Assembly (NCBI RefSeq): GCF_019458805.1
Contig: NZ_JAIBOA010000031.1
Span: forward strand, 1 to 64,000
Direction of reading: 5' to 3'
From: Actinomadura parmotrematis
GTDB lineage: Bacteria > Actinomycetota > Actinomycetes > Streptosporangiales > Streptosporangiaceae
DNA length: 64,000 nucleotides
Part shown: piece after piece, positions 15,708 through 24,664 of the stretch
Numbering within the stretch: position 1 is the first letter of the stretch
How the letters are laid out: each line of letters starts with the position of its first letter
Notes under the pieces: model-generated
Told to the model about the DNA's origin: nothing
What the model saw: only the letters and a program-made list of their open reading frames with translations
Database searches by the model: none
Position numbers and translations under genes: made by a program

Positions 15708-17522
15708 GTGTGTGGAATCGTCGCCTACATCGGCCCCCGCGACGCCGTCCCGATCCTGGCCGAGGGCCTCGCCCGGCTGGAGTACCGGGGGTACGACTCG
15801 GCCGGCCTCGCCGTCGTCGGGCGGGGCGGCGAGCTGAAGGTCCGCAAGTCCAAGGGCCGCGTGCACGAGTGCACCGGCGACCTGCCCGCCCGCTTCAAGG
15901 GCTCGCCGGGCATCGGCCACACCCGCTGGGCGACGCACGGCGAGCCGAGCGACGCCAACGCCCACCCGCACGTCGCCGGGACCGTCGCCGTCGTCCACAA
16001 CGGCATCATCGAGAACGCCGAGGAGCTGCGCGCCAAGCTCGCCGCCGACGGCGCGGAGCTGCTGTCGGACACCGACAGCGAGGTCCTCGCCCACCTCATC
16101 GCCCGGTCCGGCGCCGCCGAGCTGGAGGAGGCCGTCCGGCAGGCGCTCACCGCCGTCGTCGGCACCTACGGCATCGCCGTCGTCGACGCCGCCCGCCCCG
16201 ACCGGATCGTGCTGGCCCGCAACGGCAGCCCCGTCGTGCTCGGCATCGCCGACAGGGAGATGTACGCCGCCTCCGACGTCGCCGCGCTCGTCGGCCACAC
16301 CAGCCAGGTCGTGCACCTGGACGACGGCGAGCTCGCCGTGCTGACCGCCGGCGGCTACCGCACCTTCACCCTGGACGCCCGCGCCACCGCGCACCGCCCC
16401 GCCGAGATCGAGGCGGACGCCGCGTCCTACGACCGCACCGGCCACGACCACTTCATGGCCAAGGAGATCCACGAGCAGCCCGCGGCCGTCGAGCGGGCCC
16501 TGCGCGGCCGCCTGGACGCCCGCTTCCACACCGCCCACCTCGGCGGCCTGAACCTGGACCCGCGGGAGGCCCGCGCGATCCGCCGCGTCAAGGTCATCGG
16601 CTGCGGCTCGGCGTACTACTCCGGGCGGATCGGCGCCCAGCTGATCGAGGAGCTGGCCCGCATCCCCGCCGACGCCGAACCCGCCTCGGAGTTCCGCTAC
16701 CGCAACCCGGTCGTGGAGCCCGACACCCTCTACATCGCGGTCAGCCAGTCGGGGGAGACCTACGACACCCTCGCGGCCGTGCAGGAGCTGCGCCGCAAGG
16801 GCGGCCGCGTCCTCGGCCTGGTCAACGTGGTCGGCAGCGCCATCGCCCGCGAGTGCGACGGCGGCGTGTACCTGCACGCCGGGCCGGAGATCTCGGTCGC
16901 CTCCACCAAGACCTTCACCTCCACCTGCGTGGTGTTCGGGCTGATCGCCCTGCACCTCGGCCGCATCCGTGACCTGTCGCCCGCCGACGGGCGGCGCATC
17001 GCCGACGGCCTGCGCGCGCTGCCCGGCCAGATCCGGGAGATCCTGGCCCAGGAGGACCGCATCGCCGAGCTGGCCCGCAAGCTGAGCGCCGCGCCCGGCG
17101 CGTTCTACGTCGGCCGGGTCCGCGGCTACCCGGTGGCCCGCGAGGGCGCCCAGAAGCTCAAGGAGATCGCCTACCTGCACGCCGAGGCGTACCCGGCGAG
17201 CGAGCTGAAGCACGGCCCGCTCGCCCTGGTCGGCCCCGGCCTGCCGACCGTCGCGGTCCTGCCCGACGACGACCTGCTCGGCAAGAACCAGGCGACCCTC
17301 GGCGAGATCCGGGCCCGCCGCGGCCCGGTCATCGCCGTCGCGCACACCGCGCCCGACCCGCGCGTCACCGAGGACGTCGTCCTGGTGCCGCGCAGCGAGC
17401 CCGAGCTCGACCCGATCCTGCTCGGCGTGCCGCTCCAGCTCCTCGCCTACCACGCGGCGCTCGCCCTCGGCCACGACATCGACAAGCCCCGCAACCTCGC
17501 CAAGAGCGTCACCGTGGAGTGA
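15708..17522 (+). CDS. glmS: glutamine-fructose-6-phosphate aminotransferase (isomerizing)
   Basis: A 604-residue enzyme that makes glucosamine-6-phosphate from fructose-6-phosphate and glutamine, the entry to peptidoglycan precursors. The class II glutaminase domain starts with the nucleophile Cys2 (MCGIVAYIG, GTG start) and has RYRGYDSAG-like and GHTRWATHG motifs. Two SIS isomerase domains follow (GCGSAYYSG; VSQSGETYDT; SVASTKTFTS), and the conserved end LAKSVTVE is intact. AGGAG lies 8 bp upstream of GTG. Length is normal. Confidence 0.96.
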   Translation: MCGIVAYIGPRDAVPILAEGLARLEYRGYDSAGLAVVGRGGELKVRKSKGRVHECTGDLPARFKGSPGIGHTRWATHGEPSDANAHPHVAGTVAVVHNGIIENAEELRAKLAADGAELLSDTDSEVLAHLIARSGAAELEEAVRQALTAVVGTYGIAVVDAARPDRIVLARNGSPVVLGIADREMYAASDVAALVGHTSQVVHLDDGELAVLTAGGYRTFTLDARATAHRPAEIEADAASYDRTGHDHFMAKEIHEQPAAVERALRGRLDARFHTAHLGGLNLDPREARAIRRVKVIGCGSAYYSGRIGAQLIEELARIPADAEPASEFRYRNPVVEPDTLYIAVSQSGETYDTLAAVQELRRKGGRVLGLVNVVGSAIARECDGGVYLHAGPEISVASTKTFTSTCVVFGLIALHLGRIRDLSPADGRRIADGLRALPGQIREILAQEDRIAELARKLSAAPGAFYVGRVRGYPVAREGAQKLKEIAYLHAEAYPASELKHGPLALVGPGLPTVAVLPDDDLLGKNQATLGEIRARRGPVIAVAHTAPDPRVTEDVVLVPRSEPELDPILLGVPLQLLAYHAALALGHDIDKPRNLAKSVTVE

Positions 17523-17570
17523 CGCGCGTCACAGCACCATGATCCGCCCGCGCGCTCCGGACCGCGCAAA

Positions 17571-17576
17571 TATGAT
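17571..17576 (+). promoter_or_regulatory. possible -10 box of the DUF574 gene
   Basis: TATGAT in the AT-richer stretch CAAATATGATCAAC, 39 bp upstream of the ATG at 17615. No good -35 is visible. Confidence 0.35.
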
Positions 17577-17614
17577 CAACTTTCACGGTTCGGGGCGCAC
17601 GGGCGGAGGCCGGC

Positions 17615-18472
17615 ATGGGCGAGCAGGGCAAGAAGGCGTGGGAGCTGCCCGACGTCGGGTCGCTGCCCGAGGCGGCCAACCCGCGCATCGACACGAGCGT
17701 CCCGCACTCGGCCCGCGTCTACGACTACTGGCTCGGCGGCAAGGACAACTTCCCCGCCGACCGGGCGATGGCCGACCAGGTGGAGCGGAGCGTGCCGACG
17801 GTGCGCGTCGCCGTCCGCGAGAACCGCGCCTTCCTCGGCCGCGCCGTCCGCCACCTGGTGCGCGAGGCCGGCGTCGACCAGTTCCTCGACATCGGCGCCG
17901 GACTGCCCAGCGTCGGCAACGTGCACGAGGTCGCGCAGGCCGAGACGCCCGCCGCCCGCGTCGTCTACGTCGACAACGACCCGATCGTGCTCGCGCACGC
18001 CCGCTCCCTGCTGGTCGGCACGCCCGAGGGCCGCACCGCCTACCTGGACGCCGACCTGCGCGACCCCGCCGCGATCCTCGCCGACCCGGTGCTGCGCCGC
18101 ACCCTGGACTTCGACCGCCCGATCGGGCTCATCCTCGTCGCCACCCTGCACTTCCTGGTGGACGAGGAGCGGCCCGCCGCCATCATCGGGACGCTGCTGG
18201 ACGCCCTGCCGCCCGGCAGCTTCTTCGCCGCCTCCCACGTGACGCCCGAGCACGACCCGGTCGGCGTCGGCGGCCTGGTGGAGATCTACAACCGCAGCGG
18301 CATCTCCGGGCAGGCCCGCACCCGGCGGGAGTTCACCGACCTGGCCTTCGCCGGGCTGGAACTGCTCGACCCGGGCGTGACGCTGGTGTCGGAGTGGCGG
18401 CCCGACGGCGACGGCCCCCGCCCGACCGCCGACCAGGTCAACTGGTACGCGGGCGTCGCCCGCAAGCCCTGA
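17615..18472 (+). CDS. SAM-dependent methyltransferase, DUF574 family
   Basis: A 285-residue protein of the actinobacterial DUF574 (PF04672) methyltransferase family. It shows the hallmark start PHSARVYDYWLGGKDNFPADR, the SAM loop FLDIGAGLPSVGNVHEVAQ and the acidic strand VVYVDNDPIVLAHARS. Many copies occur per actinomycete genome and their substrates are unknown. ATG 17615 has GGAGG. Transcribed alone, converging on the peptidase gene. Confidence 0.92.
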   Translation: MGEQGKKAWELPDVGSLPEAANPRIDTSVPHSARVYDYWLGGKDNFPADRAMADQVERSVPTVRVAVRENRAFLGRAVRHLVREAGVDQFLDIGAGLPSVGNVHEVAQAETPAARVVYVDNDPIVLAHARSLLVGTPEGRTAYLDADLRDPAAILADPVLRRTLDFDRPIGLILVATLHFLVDEERPAAIIGTLLDALPPGSFFAASHVTPEHDPVGVGGLVEIYNRSGISGQARTRREFTDLAFAGLELLDPGVTLVSEWRPDGDGPRPTADQVNWYAGVARKP

Positions 18473-18506
18473 CGGCGGTTCCGCCGCCAGGGCCCGCGGC
18501 CGAGCG

Positions 18507-21500
18507 CTACCCGACGGTGTAGCTGTAGGGGAGGGCGGCGAGGACGTCGCCGCCGGTCTGGATCGCCCCCTTGGTCCCGTCGTAGTTCGCCACCGGCGAG
18601 GTCACCAGGTAGAGGGTGCCCGTCACGACGGTGCCGGGCGCGCCGGACGGCGTGAACGTCACCGTGACCTTGCCGCTCCCGCCGGGCGCGACCACGACCG
18701 GCGTGCCGTTCGGCGTGAAGTCCCCGGTCACCGCGACGGTGTAGGGGTCGCCGGCGGGCGAGGAGGCGTGCCCGTCGAACGGCCGGGTGCGGGCGAGCGC
18801 CGACAGCGTCGTCGTGCCGGCCGGCCCCGGCCCCGCGAACGGGCCGATCTCCTGGACGAAGGTCCCGTAGAACCCGCGCGCCAGCACGTGCCGCCCGCCG
18901 GCCTCGCTGATCCGCGCGACCGACGTCGTCGCGCCGGCCTTGGCCGAGGCCAGGTCGCCGAACACGTCCGGCGAACCGGCCGGGCCCTGCAGCTCGACCT
19001 GCGCGGGCAGGCTGGAGCGGGCGGCGACCGACAGCGCCGCCGTGCCCGGCGGCACCAGGTAGAACGGCACCGACGACTCGGGCGTCAGCGGCAGCGCGAA
19101 CGTCGGCGACGTGCCGAGCGGCGCGAGCGCGACGTCCGTGTACCCGTCGAGGCGCGCGTCCGTCTGCACGGGCACCGGCGCGACGCCGTTGTTGCCGTAG
19201 GTGAGGGTGTAGGACGCGGCCCTCCCGGCGGGCAGGCGCGTCCCGCCGGCCGGCAGCGCCCCCGACACCTTCACCTGGTCGAACCCGATGGTGCCGGCGA
19301 AGCCCTGCGAGATCTCCTTGCCGCTCACCGGATTGGCCACGATGACGGTGAGCCGCCAGCGTCCCGCGACCGGCTCGGCCTGCGTCACCTGGAGGGTGGC
19401 GCCGGTGATCGGCTGGTAGTCGTCGTCGAAGCCGCGCGCGTTGGAGCCGGTCCCGATGAGCTCGCCGTCGGGGTCGACGAGCGCCGCCTCGACGAGCACG
19501 CCGGGATCCTTGGCCAGTTTCAGCGTGACGCCGACGTCGTGCAGGCCCGCCGGCACGTCGAAGGCGTACGTCGCGGTCTGCGCGGGCGCGTAGGCGCGGG
19601 CGTTGCCGCCGGTGACGGTCCCGGAGAACGTCCCCCTGCCGTGCGCGACCGGGACGACCGGCCGCACGACGACGGGCGTGGAGACGGCCTGCCCGCCGGT
19701 CCCTGTGAAGGTGACCTGCCGGGCGCGGTCGCCGCTGGTCCCGTCGACCTTGGTGCGCAGCGTGAACGTGCCGGTCTGGCCGGGCTTCAGGGTGAGCGAG
19801 GACGGGCTGACCGTCCCACGCGGCACCGCCTTCTGCGTCGTGCTCTGCAGGATCACCGGGCCCGTATAGGACTGCGCCCCGCTCTGCGGCGTGTAGAGCA
19901 GCGCCGTCCAGGTGCCCGCGGCGGGCTTGCGGACGTCCACGTAGGCGTGGTTCGCGGTGTAGGCGCCGCCCTGCGGCCGGGAGTTGGTCTGGAACGTCCC
20001 GCGCGGGTCGATCAGGGTGAGGCGGACCACCGGGCCGATCTCCGACCCGTCGTCGTGGACGACGTTGGAGCCGGTCCAGGCGGTGGACACCCCGAGCACG
20101 TCGGCGCCCTTGCCGACCCTGAACGTCACCTTCCGGTAGACCCAGGGCGCGCCGTTGGTGGCGTAAGGGAAGGTCGGCAGCGACGACGGGTCGAGGGCGA
20201 CGGTGCGCCGGGACGTGCCGGTGGTGGCGTAGTCACGGGTGCCGGCCCTGACGGTGGCGGTCCTCCCGCCGGAGTTGGTCACCTTCAGCGGCGCGGTGAC
20301 CGTCGCGCCGGGGGCGCCGGTCAGCGTGGTCTGCGCGGGCGCGAGGATCCTGCCGGGGTCGGCGCCCTGGTACGCCTTGGCGGCGGCGACGGCGGCCTGC
20401 GCGTCCAGCAGTCCCGCGCCCTGCTCGGGTCCGGGCATCCCCAGGTCGCGGGCGGTGCCGGTGAGGAACCGCTTGACCAGCGCGGGCGACGGCGAGGCGC
20501 CGTGGTGCGCGGTGCGGTACGCCTCGATGACGAGGGCGGCGGCACCGGCCGTCAGCGGCGCGCTCTGGCTCGTGCCGCCGAACGCCTGGATCGGCTGCGG
20601 CGTGCCCGCGTAGCCGGTGCAGCCGGTGAACTTCTCGGCGTCGGTGGAGCAGAGCGCCCAGTCGGCCTCGCCGGGCGCCGCCAGGTCGGGCGTCCGGCCC
20701 GCCTGGCTGATGCCGCCCGACGACAGCGCCGAGATGTTGCTGTCGGCCCACTTGCCGGGCTTGGCGTACCGGGCCATGGCGTAGCCGGTCTGCTGGTAGA
20801 TCTGGGAGTCGGTGGTCGCCGCCACCGCGATGACGTTCGGGTCGGTGGACGGCGTGCCCTGCGTGCCGGTGATCCCGGCGTCGCCGGTGGACACCGTCAC
20901 GGTGATGCCGGCCCGCACCGCCGCGTCGTTGAACCGCTGGATCGTGTCGCGGGTGCCGTCGTCGGGGTAGGCGTTGGACCCGAACGACTCGTTCAGCACG
21001 TCCACGTGCCGGCTGATGGCGTAGTCGATCGACTGCAGGATCGAGGAGTTCGGCAGCAGCTCCCCGCCCGCCTTCAACCCGACGATGGACGCGCCCGGCG
21101 CCATGCCGAGCACGCGGATGTTGCATCCGGCGGGCAGCGGGTTGGTCGGGTTGACGAACTTCGAGAGGTCGTAGACCTGGCGGCCCTGCGCGGCGATCGC
21201 GGACGCGTCGCCGAACGCCTCCGCGCCGCCGGAGGGGGTGTCGGGGCCCTCGGCGGAGAAGTCCCGGTAGTCCTTGAACACCTTCGAGCCGTCGGGCCGG
21301 ACGAAGTCGGGATTGTTCGGGTCGACGCCGTCGGCGATGTAGGCGACCGTCACGCCCTTGCCGGTGACGCCGGCCCGCTGCGCCTGCAACGCGTGCGTCG
21401 TGGCGAGCGCCTCGGGTTCCAGCAGCGGCTTGCCCGGATCGGACGGGCAGACGTTGGAGGGCACCGTCCCCGCCGCCTTGCCGGCCACGGCCGCCTTGGG

Positions 21501-21872
21501 AGCGGCGGACGCGGCCTGCGAGGGCGCGGGCGGTTCGACCGTGACGGTGCTGTCGGGCAGCACCGAGGCGACCGAGGCGTCGGCGGCGAGCGCCGCGGCC
21601 TCGGCCGCCGGAACGGTCGCGCTGAACGACGGCACGGCCTGGAACGCCGTCACATCGGTGCCGCCCGCCTTCCTCACCTTGGCGACGACGGCGGACCGCG
21701 CCGAGGCGTCCTTCAGCAGGACGATGACGCGCGCGGGCGCGGCGGCGTCGGGCGAGGGCGCCGCCTGCGCGGCGGCGGGCGCGAGCTGCGCGGCGCCGGC
21801 GGCGAGCGCCGCCGCGGCGAGCCCGGCCAGGGCGCGGCGGCCCCGGGGGGATCTCCCGGAACTGAGGGCCAT
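18507..21872 (-). CDS. secreted subtilase-like peptidase with sedolisin-type catalytic residues
   Basis: A 1121-residue exported protein: a twin-Arg-like basic start (GRSPRGRRALAG), hydrophobic core and AQAAP cleavage region to about residue 38, an I9-like propeptide (about 46-112), a peptidase domain (about 165-500), then beta-rich modules to the end, including a PPC-like region. Pipelines would call it S8, but the S8 Asp position reads IADG (Ala180) and no HGTH motif exists. Instead Glu218 and Asp222 lie in GGAEAFGDAS, Asp331 in VSTGDAG at the oxyanion position, and Ser435 in GGTSQSAP, which is the sedolisin Glu-Asp-Asp-Ser pattern. Tested optimum and substrate are unknown. Confidence 0.9.
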   Translation of the reverse strand: MALSSGRSPRGRRALAGLAAAALAAGAAQLAPAAAQAAPSPDAAAPARVIVLLKDASARSAVVAKVRKAGGTDVTAFQAVPSFSATVPAAEAAALAADASVASVLPDSTVTVEPPAPSQAASAAPKAAVAGKAAGTVPSNVCPSDPGKPLLEPEALATTHALQAQRAGVTGKGVTVAYIADGVDPNNPDFVRPDGSKVFKDYRDFSAEGPDTPSGGAEAFGDASAIAAQGRQVYDLSKFVNPTNPLPAGCNIRVLGMAPGASIVGLKAGGELLPNSSILQSIDYAISRHVDVLNESFGSNAYPDDGTRDTIQRFNDAAVRAGITVTVSTGDAGITGTQGTPSTDPNVIAVAATTDSQIYQQTGYAMARYAKPGKWADSNISALSSGGISQAGRTPDLAAPGEADWALCSTDAEKFTGCTGYAGTPQPIQAFGGTSQSAPLTAGAAALVIEAYRTAHHGASPSPALVKRFLTGTARDLGMPGPEQGAGLLDAQAAVAAAKAYQGADPGRILAPAQTTLTGAPGATVTAPLKVTNSGGRTATVRAGTRDYATTGTSRRTVALDPSSLPTFPYATNGAPWVYRKVTFRVGKGADVLGVSTAWTGSNVVHDDGSEIGPVVRLTLIDPRGTFQTNSRPQGGAYTANHAYVDVRKPAAGTWTALLYTPQSGAQSYTGPVILQSTTQKAVPRGTVSPSSLTLKPGQTGTFTLRTKVDGTSGDRARQVTFTGTGGQAVSTPVVVRPVVPVAHGRGTFSGTVTGGNARAYAPAQTATYAFDVPAGLHDVGVTLKLAKDPGVLVEAALVDPDGELIGTGSNARGFDDDYQPITGATLQVTQAEPVAGRWRLTVIVANPVSGKEISQGFAGTIGFDQVKVSGALPAGGTRLPAGRAASYTLTYGNNGVAPVPVQTDARLDGYTDVALAPLGTSPTFALPLTPESSVPFYLVPPGTAALSVAARSSLPAQVELQGPAGSPDVFGDLASAKAGATTSVARISEAGGRHVLARGFYGTFVQEIGPFAGPGPAGTTTLSALARTRPFDGHASSPAGDPYTVAVTGDFTPNGTPVVVAPGGSGKVTVTFTPSGAPGTVVTGTLYLVTSPVANYDGTKGAIQTGGDVLAALPYSYTVG

Positions 21873-21980
21873 GGGGTCCCTTCACTGTGCGTCGCGGCGC
21901 CGGGCCGGTCGGGCCCGCCGCCGGAGAGGCCGTCCGGCCGGGAGCGGCCGGGACGCATTCACCGGAGGGTGAACGAACAG

Positions 21981-22009
21981 ATATCAACGGATCATGGCCC
22001 GCATGACAA
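21981..22009 (-). promoter_or_regulatory. promoter of the secreted peptidase gene
   Basis: On the minus strand TTGTCA (22009-22004), 17 bases, then TGATAT (21986-21981). The start near 21974 gives a leader of about 100 nt. It lies at the edge of an unusually AT-rich gap (about 21975-22085). Confidence 0.5.
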
Positions 22010-22088
22010 GAGCTGCGAAAGACGCAATTCGGTCACATATTTTTAAAGGCTTATCTTGCTACATTTGTGGCACTAATATTCGTGCACG

Positions 22089-22310
22089 TCAGCGCCGCCG
22101 CCCCCGCCGCCACCGGTAGAACGCCTCGGCCGGGACGATGATCGCCGTCCAGACGAACACGTCCCCCCGCAGCACGTCGAGCCACGGCCGGTGATCGACG
22201 CCCGCCTCCACCCGGGTGATCACCAGCCCCACGATCGCGTAGATCACCAGCCGGACCGCCCAGTGCGGCTCCGTCCAACCGCTCTCGCGGCGTTTCTCCT
22301 CCACGGCCAT
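22089..22310 (-). CDS. small membrane protein, 73 residues
   Basis: Family not recognised. After a charged start (MAVEEKRRESG) there are two hydrophobic segments (WAVRLVIYAIVGLVITRV and VFVWTAIIVPAEAFYRW) and an Arg-rich tail, consistent with an inner-membrane hairpin. ATG 22310 is chosen; an upstream ATG near 22352 is also in frame and neither has a strong ribosome site. It lies between the beta-propeller gene and the peptidase gene on the same strand. Confidence 0.58.
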   Translation of the reverse strand: MAVEEKRRESGWTEPHWAVRLVIYAIVGLVITRVEAGVDHRPWLDVLRGDVFVWTAIIVPAEAFYRWRRGRRR

Positions 22311-22399
22311 TCCCGCCCCCGTTCCCGTCCCCGATGCGGCATACCGCCACATATTCAGATGCGCTTTCGGCGCCGAAGGTTGGCGGCCGGGGCGGACCG

Positions 22400-23380
22400 T
22401 CAGGGCACCGGGTTGAGGGCGGCGGTCAGGAAGCGGACCGGCGTCCCCGTCCCGTCGGCGGGGACCTTCCACATGTCCGAGCCGAAGTCGCCGGGCAGCG
22501 AGTAGGCGACCTCGTTCCCGCCCAGCCAGAGCGCCTGGTCGTCGACGTTGCGGGTCTCGGCGAGCGGCGTCTCGGCCATCGTCCGCAGGTCCAGCCGGTA
22601 GAGGCGCCACGGCGCGCCGCTGGAGGCGGGCCGGACCCGCTTCTTGTAGACGACGGCCGTGCCGTCGGGCGACAGCGACGGGCACTCGACGTTGGCGTGC
22701 AGGGTGGTGACGCGGCGCGCGGCGAGGTCCCCGGCGACCAGGTAGGTGCGGCCGCCGGTCGCGAGGGTGGCGTAGAAGCGCGTGTCGTCGCGGAACGTCA
22801 CGCCCCAGAAGTTGACGTCGGCGGCGCGGTAGGGACGCCCGTCCTTGACGATCGTGAACGTTTCCAGCGACGGGACCAGCGCACCCGTCCGCACGTCCAC
22901 AACGCTCGTGCGGGTGGAGAAGTTCGTACCGCCGTAAGAGTCACCGCTGACGAAAACCGTCCAGGCCGCCAGGTGGCCGCTCGGCGAGACGCGCGTCCGC
23001 GACGGGATGCCGACATCTGAATAGGCGCGGCGCCGGTGCAGGCCCGCGTCCACCACGACCGCCTCGTAGGACGGGTTGAGCGCGGTCTTGTTGCGCAGGC
23101 ACAGGCCGGTGCCCGCCGCGTAGTGGAAGCGAGCGCAGACCAGGCCGCTGTCACTGCGCGGCCCGTCCGGCGCGGCGGCGGCGACGGACGCCAGGTGGTC
23201 CTTGCCCGGCCCCATGCGCATGTCGCGGAACACGATGCGTCCGGGCGTGCCGAGAGTCAGGGCCGTGCCCTGCGCGGACCGTCCGGCGCGCCCGGCGGCG
23301 TGCAGGGTGTAGCCGGTCGCGGCGACGGCGAGCAGGACGGCGCAGGCCGCCGTGATCAGGAGCCGGGTGCGCAGCGTCAT
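22400..23380 (-). CDS. membrane-anchored TolB-like beta-propeller protein
   Basis: A 326-residue protein with an N-terminal signal-anchor (LLITAACAVLLAVAATGY) and an extracytoplasmic domain of TolB/WD40-like blades, for example VECPSLSPDGTAVVYKKRV and WLGGNEVAYSLPGDFGSDMWKV. TolB-like propellers usually bind partners. The ATG overlaps the MFS transporter stop by 4 bp, so it is probably a partner or quality factor of that transporter; this is inference from context. Confidence 0.8.
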   Translation of the reverse strand: MTLRTRLLITAACAVLLAVAATGYTLHAAGRAGRSAQGTALTLGTPGRIVFRDMRMGPGKDHLASVAAAAPDGPRSDSGLVCARFHYAAGTGLCLRNKTALNPSYEAVVVDAGLHRRRAYSDVGIPSRTRVSPSGHLAAWTVFVSGDSYGGTNFSTRTSVVDVRTGALVPSLETFTIVKDGRPYRAADVNFWGVTFRDDTRFYATLATGGRTYLVAGDLAARRVTTLHANVECPSLSPDGTAVVYKKRVRPASSGAPWRLYRLDLRTMAETPLAETRNVDDQALWLGGNEVAYSLPGDFGSDMWKVPADGTGTPVRFLTAALNPVP

Positions 23381-24606
23381 GCGGCCGCCCCCGCCCGCCC
23401 GAGCAGCGCGACGGCGCCGGCGCCCGCCGCGGCCAGCGCGGCGGCGCCCGCGAGGAGCGCGGTGTGCGGCCCCCACCACGTCCAGGCCGCGCCGAACGCC
23501 AGCGACCCGACGAACCCCGCGAACGCCTGCCCCGTCTGCAGGACGGCGAGCCCGCCCGCGCGGGTGCCCTCGGGCAGCATCGGGGCCGCGATCGCCATCA
23601 GCACCCCGTCGGTCGCCGCGTAGAACGCCCCGTGCAGGGCCAGGCACCCGGCCACCAGGACGGCGCCGTCCAGCGGCGACAGCAGCAGCCCGTAGCAGGC
23701 CAGCAGGACCGCGTGCCCGGCGAGGAACACCGCGCGGCGCCCCACCCGGTCGGCGACGACGCCGAGCGGGACGGCGAGCAGCAGGTAGACGGCGGCCGAA
23801 CCGACCGGCAGCAGCGGGAAGTACCGGATCGGCATCCCGGTCGTCCGCTGGAGCAGCAGGTACACGAAAGCGTCGCTGACGGTCGCCGCGCCGAGCAGCA
23901 GCGCGCCTCCGCACACCCGCGCGAACGCCGGGCGCCGCAGCACCGCCAGCGTCGCCCGGATCGAGGCGCCCGCCGCGCCCGCGCGGTCGCGCACGAACAG
24001 GGCCAGGATCACGACGCCGAGCGCCGCGAAGCAGAAGCTCACCGCGAACACCGGGTCGTACTGCTGGTGGGAGGCGCTCAGCACGGCGAACGCCGCGAGC
24101 GGGCCGAGCAGCGCCCCCGCGGTGTCCATCGCGCGGTGCACGCCGAACGCGCGGCCCTGCGCGTCCGGCGGGCTCGACAGCGAGATGAGCGCGTCGCGCG
24201 GCGCCGTCCGCACGCCCTTGCCGACGCGGTCGGCGACGAGCGCCGCACCGATCGCCGGCACCGTCGAGACCATCAGGAAAACCGGCTTGACCAGCGCCGA
24301 CAGCGCGTACCCCGCGCCCGCGACGAGCTTGTGCCGGGACCGGCGGTCGGCCAGGTGCCCGCCGGCCAGCCGGACGAGCGCGCCCGCGCCGCCGTACAGG
24401 CCGTCCAGGAACCCGAACGCCAGCGGCGACAGGCCGAGGCCGGCGACGAGGTAGAGGGGCAGGATCGCGGTCACCATCTCCGCCGACACGTCGGTGACGA
24501 GGCTGACGGTGCCGAGCGCGACGACGTTCGGGGCGATCCGGCGGAGCGCGCGGCGGTCGGCGACGCCGCTCGCCGCACCCGCCACGTGGCCTGCGGACAG
24601 GTACAT
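23377..24606 (-). CDS. MFS transporter
   Basis: A 409-residue, 12-helix major facilitator protein. The loop 2-3 motif is GGHLADRRSRHKL; DRVGKGVRTAPRDALI is the signature of a widespread bacterial MFS subgroup of unknown substrate; a second GVVADRVGRRAVF motif opens the C-terminal half. It is probably a proton-coupled exporter. It overlaps the downstream beta-propeller gene by 4 bp. A strong hairpin separates it from the upstream phosphoesterase gene. Confidence 0.9.
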   Translation of the reverse strand: MYLSAGHVAGAASGVADRRALRRIAPNVVALGTVSLVTDVSAEMVTAILPLYLVAGLGLSPLAFGFLDGLYGGAGALVRLAGGHLADRRSRHKLVAGAGYALSALVKPVFLMVSTVPAIGAALVADRVGKGVRTAPRDALISLSSPPDAQGRAFGVHRAMDTAGALLGPLAAFAVLSASHQQYDPVFAVSFCFAALGVVILALFVRDRAGAAGASIRATLAVLRRPAFARVCGGALLLGAATVSDAFVYLLLQRTTGMPIRYFPLLPVGSAAVYLLLAVPLGVVADRVGRRAVFLAGHAVLLACYGLLLSPLDGAVLVAGCLALHGAFYAATDGVLMAIAAPMLPEGTRAGGLAVLQTGQAFAGFVGSLAFGAAWTWWGPHTALLAGAAALAAAGAGAVALLGRAGAAA

Positions 24607-24626
24607 CGGGACCTCCTAGCGGGGGA

Positions 24627-24658
24627 CCCGGCCCGGGGGACGCCGCCCCCGGGCCGGG
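24627..24658 (-). terminator. strong stem-loop after the phosphoesterase gene
   Basis: CCCGGCCCGGGGG-ACGCCG-CCCCCGGGCCGGG, a perfect 13-bp stem with a 6-nt loop. On the minus strand it follows the phosphoesterase stop (24665) and precedes the MFS start (24606). There is no T tract, as is common in actinobacteria. Confidence 0.6.
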
Positions 24659-24664
24659 CTCGGG

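Noticed and set aside
18474..18485. GGCGG-TT-CCGCC as terminator between the methyltransferase and peptidase genes
   Set aside because: The stem is short with an almost absent loop and no T tract, too weak to call against this base composition.
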